Positions 42,536-54,059 of a stretch of 64,000 nt of DNA are shown here, one piece after another (within the stretch, counting starts at the first letter, position 1; each line of letters opens with the position of its first letter). Under the pieces are notes generated by a model, which had not been told where the DNA came from, searched no databases, and saw nothing but the letters and a program-made list of their open reading frames with translations. The stretch comes from Prorocentrum cordatum (Eukaryota; Sar; Dinophyceae; Prorocentrales; Prorocentraceae), in contig CAUYUJ010018651.1 of the NCBI GenBank assembly GCA_963575745.1, positions 1-64,000 on the forward strand, read 5' to 3'. Both the position numbers and the translations under genes were made by a program.

Positions 42536-42936
42536 AGCCCCCCCCCTCCGCCCAGGGGAGGGGCCCTGAATGGCCCAAATAGGCCAAGAGGGGCCGATGT
42601 GTATGATGAAACTTGTGACGATGATAATGCGCGAGCACCCTTGCCTGCCGCCTGACAAGTGCTGGACGACGGCGATGCCCCCAAACAAGAACGGCCCCAA
42701 GAGCCAGAAGGCTGGCGCAAAAGAACGGGTTCGACAGTGGTGCGAAGGTAAGCGCGCTTCGCACTCCGCGGCTTGGGCCTCGGAACGGCTATTCTCCAGC
42801 CCCCCCCCCCGCCAGGATCAATGCGATACTCGCGCATCGCCCGCGTGCGTCGCGAAGATGATCGCGCGTCGCATGGAGCGCGGCATCGCGAAGATAATCG
42901 CGGGATCGCCGTCCTTAGACGTTTCGGCTCAACACA
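42535..42936. other. 5' flank of the 42937 gene
   Basis: No ORF with motifs. TAGACGTTTCGGCTCAAC (42916-42933) resembles the spliced leader at 14 of 18 bases and ends 3 nt before the ATG. 42850-42905 has repeated TCGCGAAGAT/ATCGCGCGTCGC words. Confidence 0.4.
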
Positions 42937-43896
42937 ATGGGGGACGAATCGCCCAAGCCACCAACTCCCGCGCACGGGCAACCCGACTCGCAGGCTGATC
43001 CCTTTTGCCCGTCTGTTGCTGAATCGGCACCTGAGTCAGTCGCCAACGGCGGGGGGCGCCGCGGTGGGCCACGGGACCTGAGCACAGCCGATCGCCCAGT
43101 GGTTGGCGGCGCTGTCATCGTGCCACTCGACACCATTGATGGCAAGGAGTTCTTCCCAGTAAGTTTGACAGCCAAGTGGCTGTTAAGCGCGTTCTGCCTC
43201 GAGAACTTCTTCGCGCTGGGCTCGGACAACATCGTGAATGACATTGTCGCTGCCATCAAAGCCACGCGCGGGAAGCGCCAGCGACTGACGTGCCTGACGA
43301 ACCCCGACGCCACCTTGCAGGGAGAGACAGTGCAGCTCCGAGTCCGAGATTATGAGCTGGAGGCTGGGAGCTCCATCAAGAAAGTCTACCTTCGTTACAC
43401 AAAGGAGACTTTGGACTGGTTCCTCAAGGAGCTGAATTCCGACGTGGAAGCCACCACTTCATCACGGCCTTCGGTGGCAGTTGCCGTGGGTGAAACGGCG
43501 TCAACCAGTGCCGAAGCGGAGTTCACGAGGTTGACAAAACGCGTCAACAACGAGAAGTGGCGCTGGGCTCCCAGTCTGAACGCTTTCTACGTGGTCGACC
43601 CCCAGACGAAGAAACAGGCTCTGTTCACAGTGAGGGCGGTCGCTAAGAAGTTGGGGCACGAGGCAGTCATCGAGGAGGTAAAGTGGCAGCGCATGCGGGC
43701 CGAGCACTTCGTCGAGACGGGCGAGGTCATGGGCCAGGATAAGCTGACGGCGCCAGCTGATGCCGAGGATGGCCGTAGCACAGGGTCTTCTCACAATGAA
43801 CGTGCGTTCCAACGCGGCGGTTCTCTGGGTAGGAGGGGGAAGGAGGAGGAGGCGGTCCAGCCCCCAAAGAGGATGCGGATCAGCCCAAACAGATGA
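42937..43896 (+). CDS. uncharacterised protein, 319 aa, possible DNA-binding or mobile-element-derived
   Basis: Intact ORF from ATG 42937 (MGDESPKPPTPAHGQPDSQA) to TGA 43896. The N-terminal ~45 residues are Pro/Gly-rich and probably disordered. Residues ~50-150 form an alpha/beta-like region (VPLDTIDGKEFFPVSLTAKW, GKRQRLTCLTNPDATLQGET). A second basic domain, ~190-260, includes RLTKRVNNEKWRWAPSLNAF and VRAVAKKLGHEAVIEEVKWQ. The C-terminus is basic (PPKRMRISPNR), like a nuclear localisation signal. The stop lies inside the start of a GAT microsatellite. No family recognised. Single exon with a possible leader remnant just upstream, so a retrocopy is plausible. Confidence 0.65.
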   Translation: MGDESPKPPTPAHGQPDSQADPFCPSVAESAPESVANGGGRRGGPRDLSTADRPVVGGAVIVPLDTIDGKEFFPVSLTAKWLLSAFCLENFFALGSDNIVNDIVAAIKATRGKRQRLTCLTNPDATLQGETVQLRVRDYELEAGSSIKKVYLRYTKETLDWFLKELNSDVEATTSSRPSVAVAVGETASTSAEAEFTRLTKRVNNEKWRWAPSLNAFYVVDPQTKKQALFTVRAVAKKLGHEAVIEEVKWQRMRAEHFVETGEVMGQDKLTAPADAEDGRSTGSSHNERAFQRGGSLGRRGKEEEAVQPPKRMRISPNR

Positions 43897-44206
43897 TGGC
43901 GATGACGACGACGACGACGATGACGCTGATGATGATGGTGATGATGATGACGACGACGATGACGATGACGATGACGATGACAACGACGACGACGACGAGA
44001 ACGATGACGATGACGATGACGACGACGACGACGACGATGACGATGACAATGACGAAGACGATGGCAATGACGACGAGGACGAGGACGAGGACGACGACGA
44101 CGATGACGATGATGACGATGACGATGACGATGATGATGATGCTCATGATGATGATGATGCTGATGCTGATGATGATGACGACGACGACGACGACGATGAC
44201 GATGAC

Positions 44207-44261
<55 letters not shown>

Positions 44262-44272
44262 GCAACGCCACC
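43897..44272. repeat. GAT/GAC microsatellite
   Basis: About 375 bp of GAC/GAT triplets, starting directly at the stop of the 42937 gene. Confidence 0.97.
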
Positions 44273-44840
44273 CTATAAGGTCAGACAAATGTCCCTGGCC
44301 TATTGGTCAGCACGGAAAGGGGGTGAACGGTGGAGCCTGCTCGGTAAGTGAATTCCCCTTGCAATCGAGGAGCCCGATGTTCTCGTAACCACTTGGCAAA
44401 TTCCGCGTTAGTTCTGTATCAGCTCGTTCGTTCCTGGGGTACAGAGAGCCACAAGGGCGGTCTTCAATATAGCTATTTGTGCACCCCTTCTGGGCCCATA
44501 GATAATCCCTTTGGGGCTCTTGTGGGTTCTAGGGATGACCCCAAAAGGCATATTTGGTCCTTGGGTCACCTTGGCAGCCCCAAAAACGCTACATTAAGGC
44601 AAGGGGCGGTATTTCATATAGCTGCTTGTGTGTACCCCCTGGGCCCATTACAAGTTCCTTTCTGGGATTATGTTGGGATCCAGGGACGACCCTACATGGC
44701 TTTGGGCTCTTTGGGATTCCAGGGATGATTCCCAAAAGCCTCCGTTCGGACACCTTGGGAGCCCAGAAACAGCTGTATTAAGGGGGCCGTGGGTTTATAC
44801 AGCTGTTTGTGTACCCCCTCTGGGCATATAGAAAAGTCAT
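44272..44840. repeat. three imperfect ~145-180 bp direct repeats
   Basis: ATATAGCTATTTGTGCACCC (44467), ATATAGCTGCTTGTGTGTAC (44615) and ATACAGCTGTTTGTGTACCC (44796) head copies that share CCTTGGCAGCCCCAAAAACG / CCTTGGGAGCCCAGAAACAG. A donor-like GGTAAGT lies at 44344. Confidence 0.8.
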
Positions 44841-45455
44841 TTGATGGTCACGAAAGCGGTAGCCATCATTGTCACCATGATGGCGATGACTGAGACGGCG
44901 AGGGCCCTCGGCCAAGAAGCAGCCGCTTTGGAACACACCCTGGAAGAGGAAGGCCCCCTTCTGAAGCGGCCGGCCCGCGCCTCCCCTCGCCCGATTGCAG
45001 CTGCTCCCCCACTGGCTTTTGCATGCGCCGGCAGCGTAGCGGGGATGCTGACATGGCATTCTGTGATTCGATATGGGCTCGTGGGGCGAGCCGTACACGA
45101 CATTCGCTGCTCTCCCTCCTCGCGGTTCCCCTTGCTCCTCGCTGCGCGATTTTCTCGCACTCACTTCCATAGAATGTCCTTCTCGTCCCGATCCGTTTCG
45201 CCCCTCCCCCCGGTAAGTTGCGCAAATCCCCCGCGCAATGGGCGATTCATGCCACTCTTGGGGGGGCAACGCAATATTGGAAACCTATAATTGCCACGTG
45301 AAATAACTTGTGGCGCTGACGTCTTATGCCTTACTATGTGCTCCGGTCTCCCTGCATCTTTCAATGTTGTCGCGTCGTCCTATGACTCTCTATGTATTCC
45401 TAGGTCTGCGTGTAATCTCATGTCCCTCTATGTCGTTATATGTATTGATTGGGGT
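44840..45455. other. unassigned; ORF 44841-45290 (+) with donor-like site
   Basis: The ORF includes ETARALGQEAAALEHTLEEE and AAPPLAFACAGSVAGMLTWH. A GTAAGT site lies at about 45211 after a pyrimidine-rich run. No partner acceptor or family identified. Confidence 0.25.
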
Positions 45456-45740
45456 TCCAATGTCAATTTTTATGTCTATGTCTATGTCTATGTCTATGTC
45501 TTTTCAAATGTCTACGTATATCTCTCTATCCTATGTCTATTCCAATGTGCATGTCTATGTATATTACAATGTCTATGTCTATGTAGATTCCAATGTCTAT
45601 GTCTACGTCTATGTCCAATGTGTGCAATTCCATATCTCACGACGTCTATGTATATTGCAATGTATTCGAATGAGTTCCTTGTACTCCTATTTTTCCCCAT
45701 GCCATTATATGTCGTCATATGCCGTCATATGTCTTGAGAT
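45455..45740. repeat. TATGTC microsatellite
   Basis: (TATGTC)n and ATGTCTA/CCAATGTCTA variants. Confidence 0.93.
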
Positions 45741-45970
45741 GCCTTCCCATGCTGTCCTGTGTGTTCCAATGTGTTCTCTTGTCGCCCTACATCGACAGAT
45801 TTGCCCGGCTGTCTCTCATGTCTCGCATTCCTTGCACGGCCCCAAGCTAACTTCCACGGGTCATATTTGGAGTCAGCGCTGGTAACAAGCTATGCTCCAC
45901 GCGCCAAGAGCTCGCAATTTATGGTCGGCATCCTCTCCCGTATAAGCCATGTTGGCCCAATGTGTTCGCT

Positions 45971-47460
45971 ATGCTTACGTTCGACGAGCTCTTTGCTGGC
46001 GGCAAAGAAGTTGCCCTGACCCCCTTGCAATCGTGGTTCAACCGCAATGTTCCAAAAGGTGCGGGCTTCCCCAGGAGCGCTAGCCATGGGACTAGTTTGC
46101 GCAGCGTGTTTGAGACCCGTTTCAATGAACTCTCAAAAGCCAGCGCAAGCAGCACGGCTGCGGCCAAGCAGTGGGCGACGCACACTTATTCAAGGGGCCA
46201 TGTTACGATGGTGCTGTGGATGAGGGCGGCCGATGAGGCAGGTGCATGCGTCGACGCTGCAAGGAGGAACGTTCCCCACGAGGTGGGGCCATGGCTTGGT
46301 GATTACATGGATCTTTTATCGAAGGTCTTGAGCGACCGATTCAACTGGGATCCTTCGAAGCCCATGTCAACTGACGATTGTCTGGAATGTATTTCGGGGG
46401 AGTGCAGCATTGCTCTGGACGCGCATGTCGGATCGGATGGTCTAGTCAGGGACTTCTTCAGCATGGTTTGCCCGCATGTTTTGAGGCCGAGCATGCTCAG
46501 TGTGAAAACGTTCTTGCTTTCTGGTTGCATGTCCGCGCTCTTTGGCGACGTATTGGCGTTGAGGCTTCGCCGACGCGTCCTCGCAGATATGTGCGATCTT
46601 GAGGCGCCAACGCCTGTCGAGTTTGATTACTCGGCGTTGGCAGGCGAGCTCGTGCGCAAACAGCAGGCGCTCACTCGCCTTCAAGACGCTGCTAGCTGCC
46701 GAGACCTCCAATCCACGAGAAGTCGCAAGCGCACTCGCGAGGGACTGGACACGGTCATCGACCTGATGTCTACGCAGTTACAATGGGCATTGGAGTGCAA
46801 GATCGCATTTAGAAACATGCCGACAAGCTTAGTCGAGGCTGCGAACTACTATGCGAAGATCCAGCTGTGTCCAGATCAGCATGGCGACGTGTTTGGCGCA
46901 GTTCAACGCCGTGCTTTAGATAAGCACGCTGTGGTGTTCGACTCTGCGATGGACCTCATGTTGGCAGATAGGATTGCGCAACTGAGGGCTTCAGGACAGT
47001 TCTATGGCGCTGGTTTCACTACCGACGAATCGCCCCCAGAAGCTCCGCGATTTCGAGGACTGCGCTTCCAGATAACCCACATTTATTTCTGCACGTTCCC
47101 GCCCGCTGAGGAATGGGCACACGCAAAGTACGATGCAAAGCACCCGATTCAAGTCACCAAACGTCTTCTCGACATCATGCACTGCCCGAAAAAGGACGGG
47201 CAGTCTGTGCTCAATGTCCTTGAGAAGCAATGGGAGACTGTTGGGATGAATCGTTATGATTTCGTTTCTGGTTCTGGCGACGGCGGTGGAGAGAACGAGG
47301 GCGCGGGTGGAATCCACGCTACAATGGAAAATGTCAGTCACTCTTACGTGCGCCGCCGATGCCTGGGCCACTGGGGCTGGAGAAACGCTGGTGCTGCAAT
47401 GAGCGAGGACGAAACGCTGGTATCTGAAGTTCAGGACGCCAACGGGCTGCAAATGAGTCA
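45971..47460 (+). pseudogene. DDE/hAT-like transposase gene, 5' half
   Basis: From ATG 45971 (MLTFDELFAGGKEVALTPLQ) about 480 clean codons. The N-terminal half is helical (SRKRTREGLDTVIDLMSTQL). The catalytic-like core has a first acidic motif AGFTTDESPP (about 47010-47040) and a strand pattern RFRGLRFQITHIYFCTFPPA. Then come VTKRLLDIMHCPKKDGQSVL, a second acidic/Asn motif SGSGDGGGENEG (about 47270-47305) and RRRCLGHWGWR (about 47350-47385). The last resembles the Cys..His that follows the second Asp in hAT transposases. The family call is by pattern only. After about 47420 the frame runs into a (CGT)n tract and a hairpin-satellite block. The protein resumes at 54.06 kb, so the gene is disrupted. 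A spliced-leader-like AGCCATGTTGGCCCAA (45945-45960) ends 10 nt before the ATG. Confidence 0.6.
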
Positions 47461-47565
47461 ACCACGTCATCTGTCGTCGGTCGCCCATCGGTCGTCGTCG
47501 TCGTCGTCGTCGTCGTCGCTCGTCGCTCGTCGCTCGTCGTCGTCGCTCGTCGCGCGCGTGCGCGC

Positions 47566-48560
47566 GCGGTGAGTTCTGTATTGCCCACAATTGAAAAGTC
47601 GGCGTGTCCGCCGGCCTCCTTAAAGGTCCCCAGAAATTTTGAATTCAATTTATTGGATTACATGTCGGCTTTTCTACTGTGGACAATACAGAACTCCTCG
47701 CGCGCGCACGCGGAGAGTTCTATATTGCTCACAATAGAAAAGACGGCGCGTCCGTCGGCCTCCTTAGAGGATCACAAAAAATATGAGTTCAGTTTTTGGA
47801 ATTACATGTCTGCTTTTCTGTTGTGGACCATACAGAACTCCCAGCGCGCGCGTGCGCGCGCGTGGGAATCTGTAGTGCCAACAATGTAAAAATCGGCACG
47901 CCCGTCGGCCTCCTTCAAAGTTACACAAAAATGTTGAGCTCCGTTTTTTGGGAATTACATGTCGACCCTTCTATTGCTGACAATACAGAACTCCCCGCGC
48001 GCGCGGGGAGTTCTGTATTCACAACAATCGAAAACTCTGCGCGTCCGTCGGCCTCCTTAAAGGTTCGCAGGGTTTTTTGCTTCAGTTTTTGAAATTACAT
48101 GTCGACTTGCCTATTGTGGACAGCACAGAACTCCCAGCGCGCGCGTGCGGGGAGTTCTGTACTGCCCACACTAGAAAAGTAGGCGCGCCCGTCGGCCTCC
48201 TTAAAGGTTCCCAGAAATTTTGAATTCAGTTTTTGAAATGACATGTAAACTTTTTTGATGTGGACAATGCAGAACTCACCGCGCGCGCGGTGAGTTCTGT
48301 ATTGTCAACAATAGAAAAGTCTGCGCGTTCGTCGGCCCCCTTACAAGGTTCACCCAAAAAGTGAATTCAGTTTCTGAAATTACATGTCGATTTTTCTTTG
48401 TGAAAACTGCAGAACTCACCGCGCGCCCGCGGGGGGTTCTGTATTGCCCACAATTAAAAAGTCGGCGCGCCCGTCGGCCTCCTTAAAGGTTCACAGCAAA
48501 TTTGAATTCAGCTTTTGGGGTTACATGTCGACTGCTCTATTCTGGACAACACAGAACTCC
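47566..48560. repeat. type 2 hairpin satellite (~185 bp, perfect arms around (CG)n)
   Basis: Six or so monomers with TGGACAATACAGAACTC / GAGTTCTGTATTGTC arms around (CG)3-6, joined by GGCGCGTCCGTCGGCCTCCT and TTTTGAATTCAGTTTTTGGA. Same family as 29.4-33.5 kb. Confidence 0.93.
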
Positions 48561-50752
48561 TCGCGCGCGCGGCGGCCCTAGCCCATTCTGCGTGGGAATG
48601 CACAGTGATCAAGATGCAGGGCCGCCGCCGCGCGCGGCGGCCCTGGCCCACTCTGCATGGGGAATTGCACCATGCGCGAAGGGCAGGGCCGCCGCGCGCG
48701 CGGCGGCCCTGGCCCGTGTGTTGGAAGAGACACCATGCGCGAAGGGCAAGACAGCCGCGCTGGCGGCGGCCCTGGCCTACTCTGCGCAGGAAATGCACAG
48801 TGCGCGAAGGGCAGGGCCGCCGCGCGTTGCTGCCCTGGCCAGTTAGCGGAAAACACAGTGAGCAATGCGAAAGGTGCCGCGCGCGCGCGGCGGCACTGCC
48901 CATTCTGCGCTGGAGAACGCAATGCGCGAGGGGCAGGACCGCCGCGCACGCGGCGGCCCTTGCCCATTCTCTGTCGGGAAACACACCATGGGCAAAGGCA
49001 GTGCCGCCGCGCGCGCGGCGGCCTGGCCATTCTGCATTGGAAACACACGATGCGCGAGGGGCAGGAGCCGCCGCGCGCGCGGCGGCCCTGGCCCTTCGCC
49101 AACTCTGCGATGGGAAAAACACACCATGCGCGAGGGAGCAAGCCGCCGCGCGCGCGGCGGCCCTGTCTAACCCTGCGTGGGGAAACGCACACTGCGCGAA
49201 AGGCAAGGCCACCGCGCGCGCGGCGGCCCTGGTCCATTCTGTGTTGGAATACACACCATGCGCGAGGAGCAGGGCCGCCGCGCGCGCGGCGGCCCTGTCA
49301 CACTCTGCGCTGGGAAACTCACAATGCGCGACGGGCAAGGCCGCCGCGCGCGCGGCGGCCCTGGCAACTTCTGCGTTGGAAAACACGCCATGCGCGAGGG
49401 GCAAAGCTGCCGCGCGCGCGACGGCCTGGCCCACTCTGCGCGGGACCATGCGCGAGGGGCAGGGCCGCCGCGCGCACTGCAGCCTTTTGCCCATGAGCGA
49501 CGGCAAGGCCGCCGCGCGCGCGGCGGCCCCTGGTCCTCTGCGAGAGAAAACGCATCATGCGCGGCGGGCAAGGCCGCCGCGCGCGCGGCGGCCCTTGCCC
49601 GTTCTGTGCGGAAAAAGCGCACCACGCACGAAAGGGCACTGCCGCCGCGCACGCCGCCGCGCACGCGGCGGCCCTGGCCGACCCTGCGCGGGAAAATGCA
49701 CAATGCGCGAAGGGCAGGGCCGCCGCGCGCGTTGCTGCCCTGGCCAATTCTGTGTTGAAAAAACAATGCGCGAAGGGGTAGGGCAGCAGCGCGCGCGGCG
49801 GCTCTGTACCGTTCTTTGTGGGGAAGCACGCCCTGCGCGAATGGTAGGGCCGCCGCGCGCGCGTCGGCCCTGCCTGGCCCTGCGTGGGGAAACGCACACT
49901 GCGCGAAAGGCAAGGCAGCCGCGCGCGCGCGGCCCTGACCCATTCTGCGTGGGGAGGACACACACGCGCGGGCCGCAGCGCGCGGGCGGCCCTGGCCAAT
50001 TATGCGTGGGTAACGCGCACCATGCGCGAGAAGGCAGGGCCGCCGCGCGCGCAGCGGCCCTGGCCTACTCTGCGTAGAACACGCACCATACGCAAGGGGC
50101 AAGGCCGCGCGCGCGCGGGCGGCCCTGGGCCCACCCTGCTCGGAAAAACACAATGCGCGAAAGGTAGGGCGCAAGCGCGCGCGCGCGGCCCTGCCCCATT
50201 CTATGTGGGGAAGCACACATGCGCGAAGGGGCAAGGCCGCCGCGCGCGCGCGGCGGCCCTGCCACTCTGCATAAGAAAAGGGACACCACGCGCGAGGGGC
50301 GGCCGCCGCGCGCGCGGCCTGGCCCATTCTCTATTGGACAAAACACCATGCGCAAGGGGCAAGGCCGCCGCGGCGCGCGGCGCCCACCCCCCCCCCCCCA
50401 CCCTGCGTGGGAAAACGTACCATGCCGCGAGGGGGGCCGCAGCGCGCGCGGCGGCCCTGGCCCATTTCTTTGCGGGGAAACACACCATGCGCGAGAGGCA
50501 GGGCCGCCGCGCGCGCGGCGGCCCTGGCCAACTCTGCGCAGGAAAACGCACTATGCGCGAGGGTCAGGGCAGCCGCGCACGCGCGGCGGCCCTGTCCCAT
50601 TCTGCGTGGGAAACACAAACACACACACGCACACGCACACACACACATACACACATACACACACACAACACACAACAACACACAACACACAACACACACA
50701 CACACACGCACACGCACACACGCACACACACAACACACGCACACGCACACAC

Positions 50753-50790
<38 letters not shown>

Positions 50791-51590
50791 ACACACACAC
50801 ACCACACACACCAAACACACACACCACACACACACACACAACACACACACACACACACACACACACCACACACCACACACACACGCACACACACACACAC
50901 CACTCACGAAGGGCAGGGCCGCCGAGCGCGCGGCGGCCCTGGCCAATTTTTTTCGTGGGAAACCAGGCCATGCGCGATGGGCAAACTCTGCGTGGCGGGG
51001 GTGGGCATGGTCTGTGGTCGGTGGGGTGGGCGGGGTGCGTGCGGCGCGCGCGCGCCGGTGGAGGGGGGGGGAGGGGGGGGGGAAGGTGATGGGGGGGAGG
51101 GGGTGGGGGGGAACGCGCGAGGGCAGGGCGGCCGCGCGCGCGCTGCGCCGGCAACTGGCACACTCTGCACTAAAACAAAACAAAAACAACACGCGCGAAG
51201 GGAAAGGGCCGCCGCCGTGGGCGGCGGCCGCCGTGGCACAGCCTGTGTGGGGGAGCACCCCGTGCGCGCGAGGGGCAGGGCCTGCCGCGCGCGCGGCGGG
51301 CCCCTGCCAGCACTACGTGGGAAGGCGCACCTTGCGCGAAGGTCAAGGCCGCGCGCGCGGCGGCCCTGTCCCACTCGGCTTTGGAAGGCACGCCTTGCGA
51401 AGGTCGAGGCCGCCGCGCGCGCGGCGGCCCTGGCCCACTCTGAGCTGGAAAACGCCATGCGCGCGAGGGGCAAGGCCGCCGCGCGCGCGGCGGCCCTGGC
51501 TCATTATGCGTGGGTAAGCACGTCATGCGCGGGGGGGCAGGGCCTCCGCGCGCGCGAGGAAGGCCCTGGCCCATTCTGCGTGGTTATGTT
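48560..51590. repeat. GC-hairpin satellite (60-75 bp) with internal (CA)n block
   Basis: About 40 monomers of CCATGCGCGAGGGGCAGGGC, CGCCGCGCGCGCGGCGGCCC and TGGCCCATTCTGCGTGGGAA. Each has a strong GGGCAGGGCCGCCGCGCG hairpin. 50610-50900 is a (CA)n/(CACG)n microsatellite embedded in one monomer. Ala/Arg ORFs are artefacts. Confidence 0.95.
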
Positions 51591-51599
51591 GTATGTTTT

Positions 51600-53710
51600 C
51601 CCTGATGGTGCGCCCGCGCCCGCTGGGTGTTCCGTAGTCCACAGCGGATAAGTCGCAATGGCGGCCTGGAAACTAGAGTGGCCCCTTAATGGTGACCGAT
51701 TGGATTGTGACGTTCGTATTTGGTTATGATGTCTGCGTTATCCGATGGCGCGCGCGCGTTGGCGCCTCTCTATTGCCATCATAAGAAACGTCGCCGTGTT
51801 GGCTTGGAAACGAAAATGAACCTTGCACGGTTGTGGATGTGATTATCAAGTGAACCTTGGTTCTGTGGTATGATTTCCATGGTGACGCGCGCGCGCATCC
51901 GTTTGACCTTCTCTATTAACAATCGTATAAAACTGCCGATGTTGGTCAGGCAACTAAAATGAATCCTTAATTGCGGCCGATTGGACGAAACATTCGCATT
52001 GGTTCTGATGCATGCTTCTATGATGGAGCGCGCGCGCGCCCGTAGTGAGCACTGTACTGTTCACAATGGAAAAGCCGCAATGTTGGCGTGGAAGCCAAAG
52101 TTGCATTGGTTCTGCTGTGTGCGTTCTGTGATGGACAACGCAGAGCCTCGCAGTCGCGCGCGCGCGAGCCCATTGTGAGTTCTGTAGTGTCCACATGGCA
52201 AAAGTCGCCCTGTTGGCCTGGGAACGAAAGTTTGCCCTTAACGGTGGCCGATGCGATTTTGAAGTGGACATTGGTTCTCCCTGATGGACAACGCAGTACT
52301 TCAAACGCGCGCACGCGTGGGCGCCCGTGAGTTCTGTCTTGTCGGCAATAAAGAAAGCGCCATGTTGGCCTGGAGATTATAATGGGACCTTAACGGTGGC
52401 CGATAGGTCTGTGAATCCAACATGGGTTCTGATGTCTGCTTCCTCTCATGGGCAACACAGAACCTCCCACGCGCGCGCGTACCCGTCGGGGTTCTGTATT
52501 GTCCACAATAGAGAAGTCGCGATGTTGGTTTGGAAACTAACGTGAACCCTTAACGGTGACGAGTTATAGTTTGAACTGATCATGATACCAGGTGTATGCT
52601 TCCTATGATAGACAGCACTGAACTTCGCAGTCACGCGCGCGCGAGCCCGTTGGGAGTCATGTGTTGTCCAATACAAAAAGTCGCCATGTTGGCTTGGAGA
52701 CTGAGGTGAACCCGTAACGCTGACCGATTGGATTTGTAATTCAACATGGGCTCTGCTGTATGCTTTCCCTGATAAACATCGCAGAACCACATTCGCGCGC
52801 GAGCGCGCCCGTTGATAGTTCTGGACTGGCAACAATACAAAAGTCACAATGCTGGCCTGGAAACTGAAACGGCCCCCACGGCTACCGACTTGGATTTCGA
52901 AATTAACATCGGTTCTGGTGTGCGTCTTCATGATTGGGAACTCAGAACCTCCGACGCGCGCGCCCGTTGGGAGTTCTGTATTGTCCACAATAGAAAAGTC
53001 GCCGCGCTGGCACGGAAACTAAAGAGAACCCTTAACGATGACCGATTGGACTGTGAAGTTCACATGGGGTCTGCTGTGTGCTTCTAACTGTTGACAACGC
53101 AGGCCTTCCAACGCGCGCGCACGCGTGCCCGTTGAGAACTCTGGATTGTCTACAATAGGAAAACAGCCATGTCGGCTTGTAAACTAAAGGGGGACCCTCA
53201 CCGCTGACCGATTGGATTTTTAAGTTGCACGGGTTCTGATGTATGTTTTGTATGATAGACAACACAGAACCTCCCACGCGCGCGCGCGCCCATTGGGAGT
53301 TCTGTATTGTTCGCAAACCGAAGTGAACCCTTAACGGCCACCGTTTGGAATTCGAAGTTAACCTTGGTTCTGTTGCATGCTTCCAATGGTGAACAGCACA
53401 GAACCCTCCACGCGCGCTCGCGCGTTGGAGGGTGGATTCTGTATTGTCTACAATCGGTAAGTCGCCATGTTGGTTTGGAAGCCAAAATGCAACCTTAACG
53501 GCGACCGATTGGACTTCCAAGTTAACATTGGTCCCAGCGCACATTGTCTACCATTGACAATGCAGAGCTCCGCGCGCGCGTGTCCTGTATTGCCCGCAAA
53601 CGACAAATCGCCATGTTGGCCTGGAGGGTAACCTTTAACTTTCCGGGTGATCGATTGGATTGTCAAGTTGACCTGGGTGCCTGTGTACGCTTTCTAATCG
53701 GGACAATGCA
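51600..53710. repeat. type 1 satellite (~190 bp) in inverse orientation
   Basis: About 11 monomers of the reverse complement of block A type 1 (CCCTTAACGGTGACCGATTG, GGTTCTGATGTATGCTT, (CG)n core, TCTGTATTGTCCACAATAG). Confidence 0.93.
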
Positions 53711-53748
53711 GAACTTCCCACGCGTCGTCGTCGTTGTCGTCGCCGTCG

Positions 53749-53783
<35 letters not shown>

Positions 53784-54059
53784 TTCGTCGTCGTCTTCGT
53801 CGTCGTCGTCGTCATCGTCGTCGCCATTCGGAGTCGGCGTCGTCGTCGGGAACCGCGGGCCCTCACACCTGTTCTGAGTGGGACGCGTGGGACTTGTGGG
53901 GCCTGTGGGACTTGTGGAACCCGCCACACCTGAGGGACCTGTGGGATCTACAGGGTTCGAGGGGGCCCCCTGGGAAGGCTGAAGTGGTGAGGGCCTTACT
54001 GCCCTGCCACGCGTTCCTGACCTGGGAGGGATGGCAAAATGAGGTCGGAGGAGGAGAGG

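Larger units (their letters stand above)
47460..54030 (-). mobile_element. hairpin-satellite element B (inverted relative to block A), inserted in the transposase-like gene
   Basis: Order on the minus strand: conserved head 54020-53850, CGA microsatellite 53850-53715, type 1 monomers 53700-51600, GC-hairpin monomers 51590-48560, type 2 monomers 48550-47570, CGA microsatellite 47555-47483. The head is the reverse complement of 26945-27250 with high similarity (shared GGAACGCGTGGCAGGGCAGT and GGGCCCGCGGTTCCCGACGA). Removing the block would bring the two transposase halves together. No protein gene was seen inside; it is non-autonomous or was built by satellite expansion. CAAATGAG (47451) and CAAAATGAG (54036) near the two edges are a weak possible target duplication. 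Confidence 0.65.

Noticed and set aside
48508-51651. Several 200-500 codon Ala/Arg-rich ORFs on both strands
   Set aside because: GC-hairpin satellite read in different frames; protein repeats follow the DNA period.
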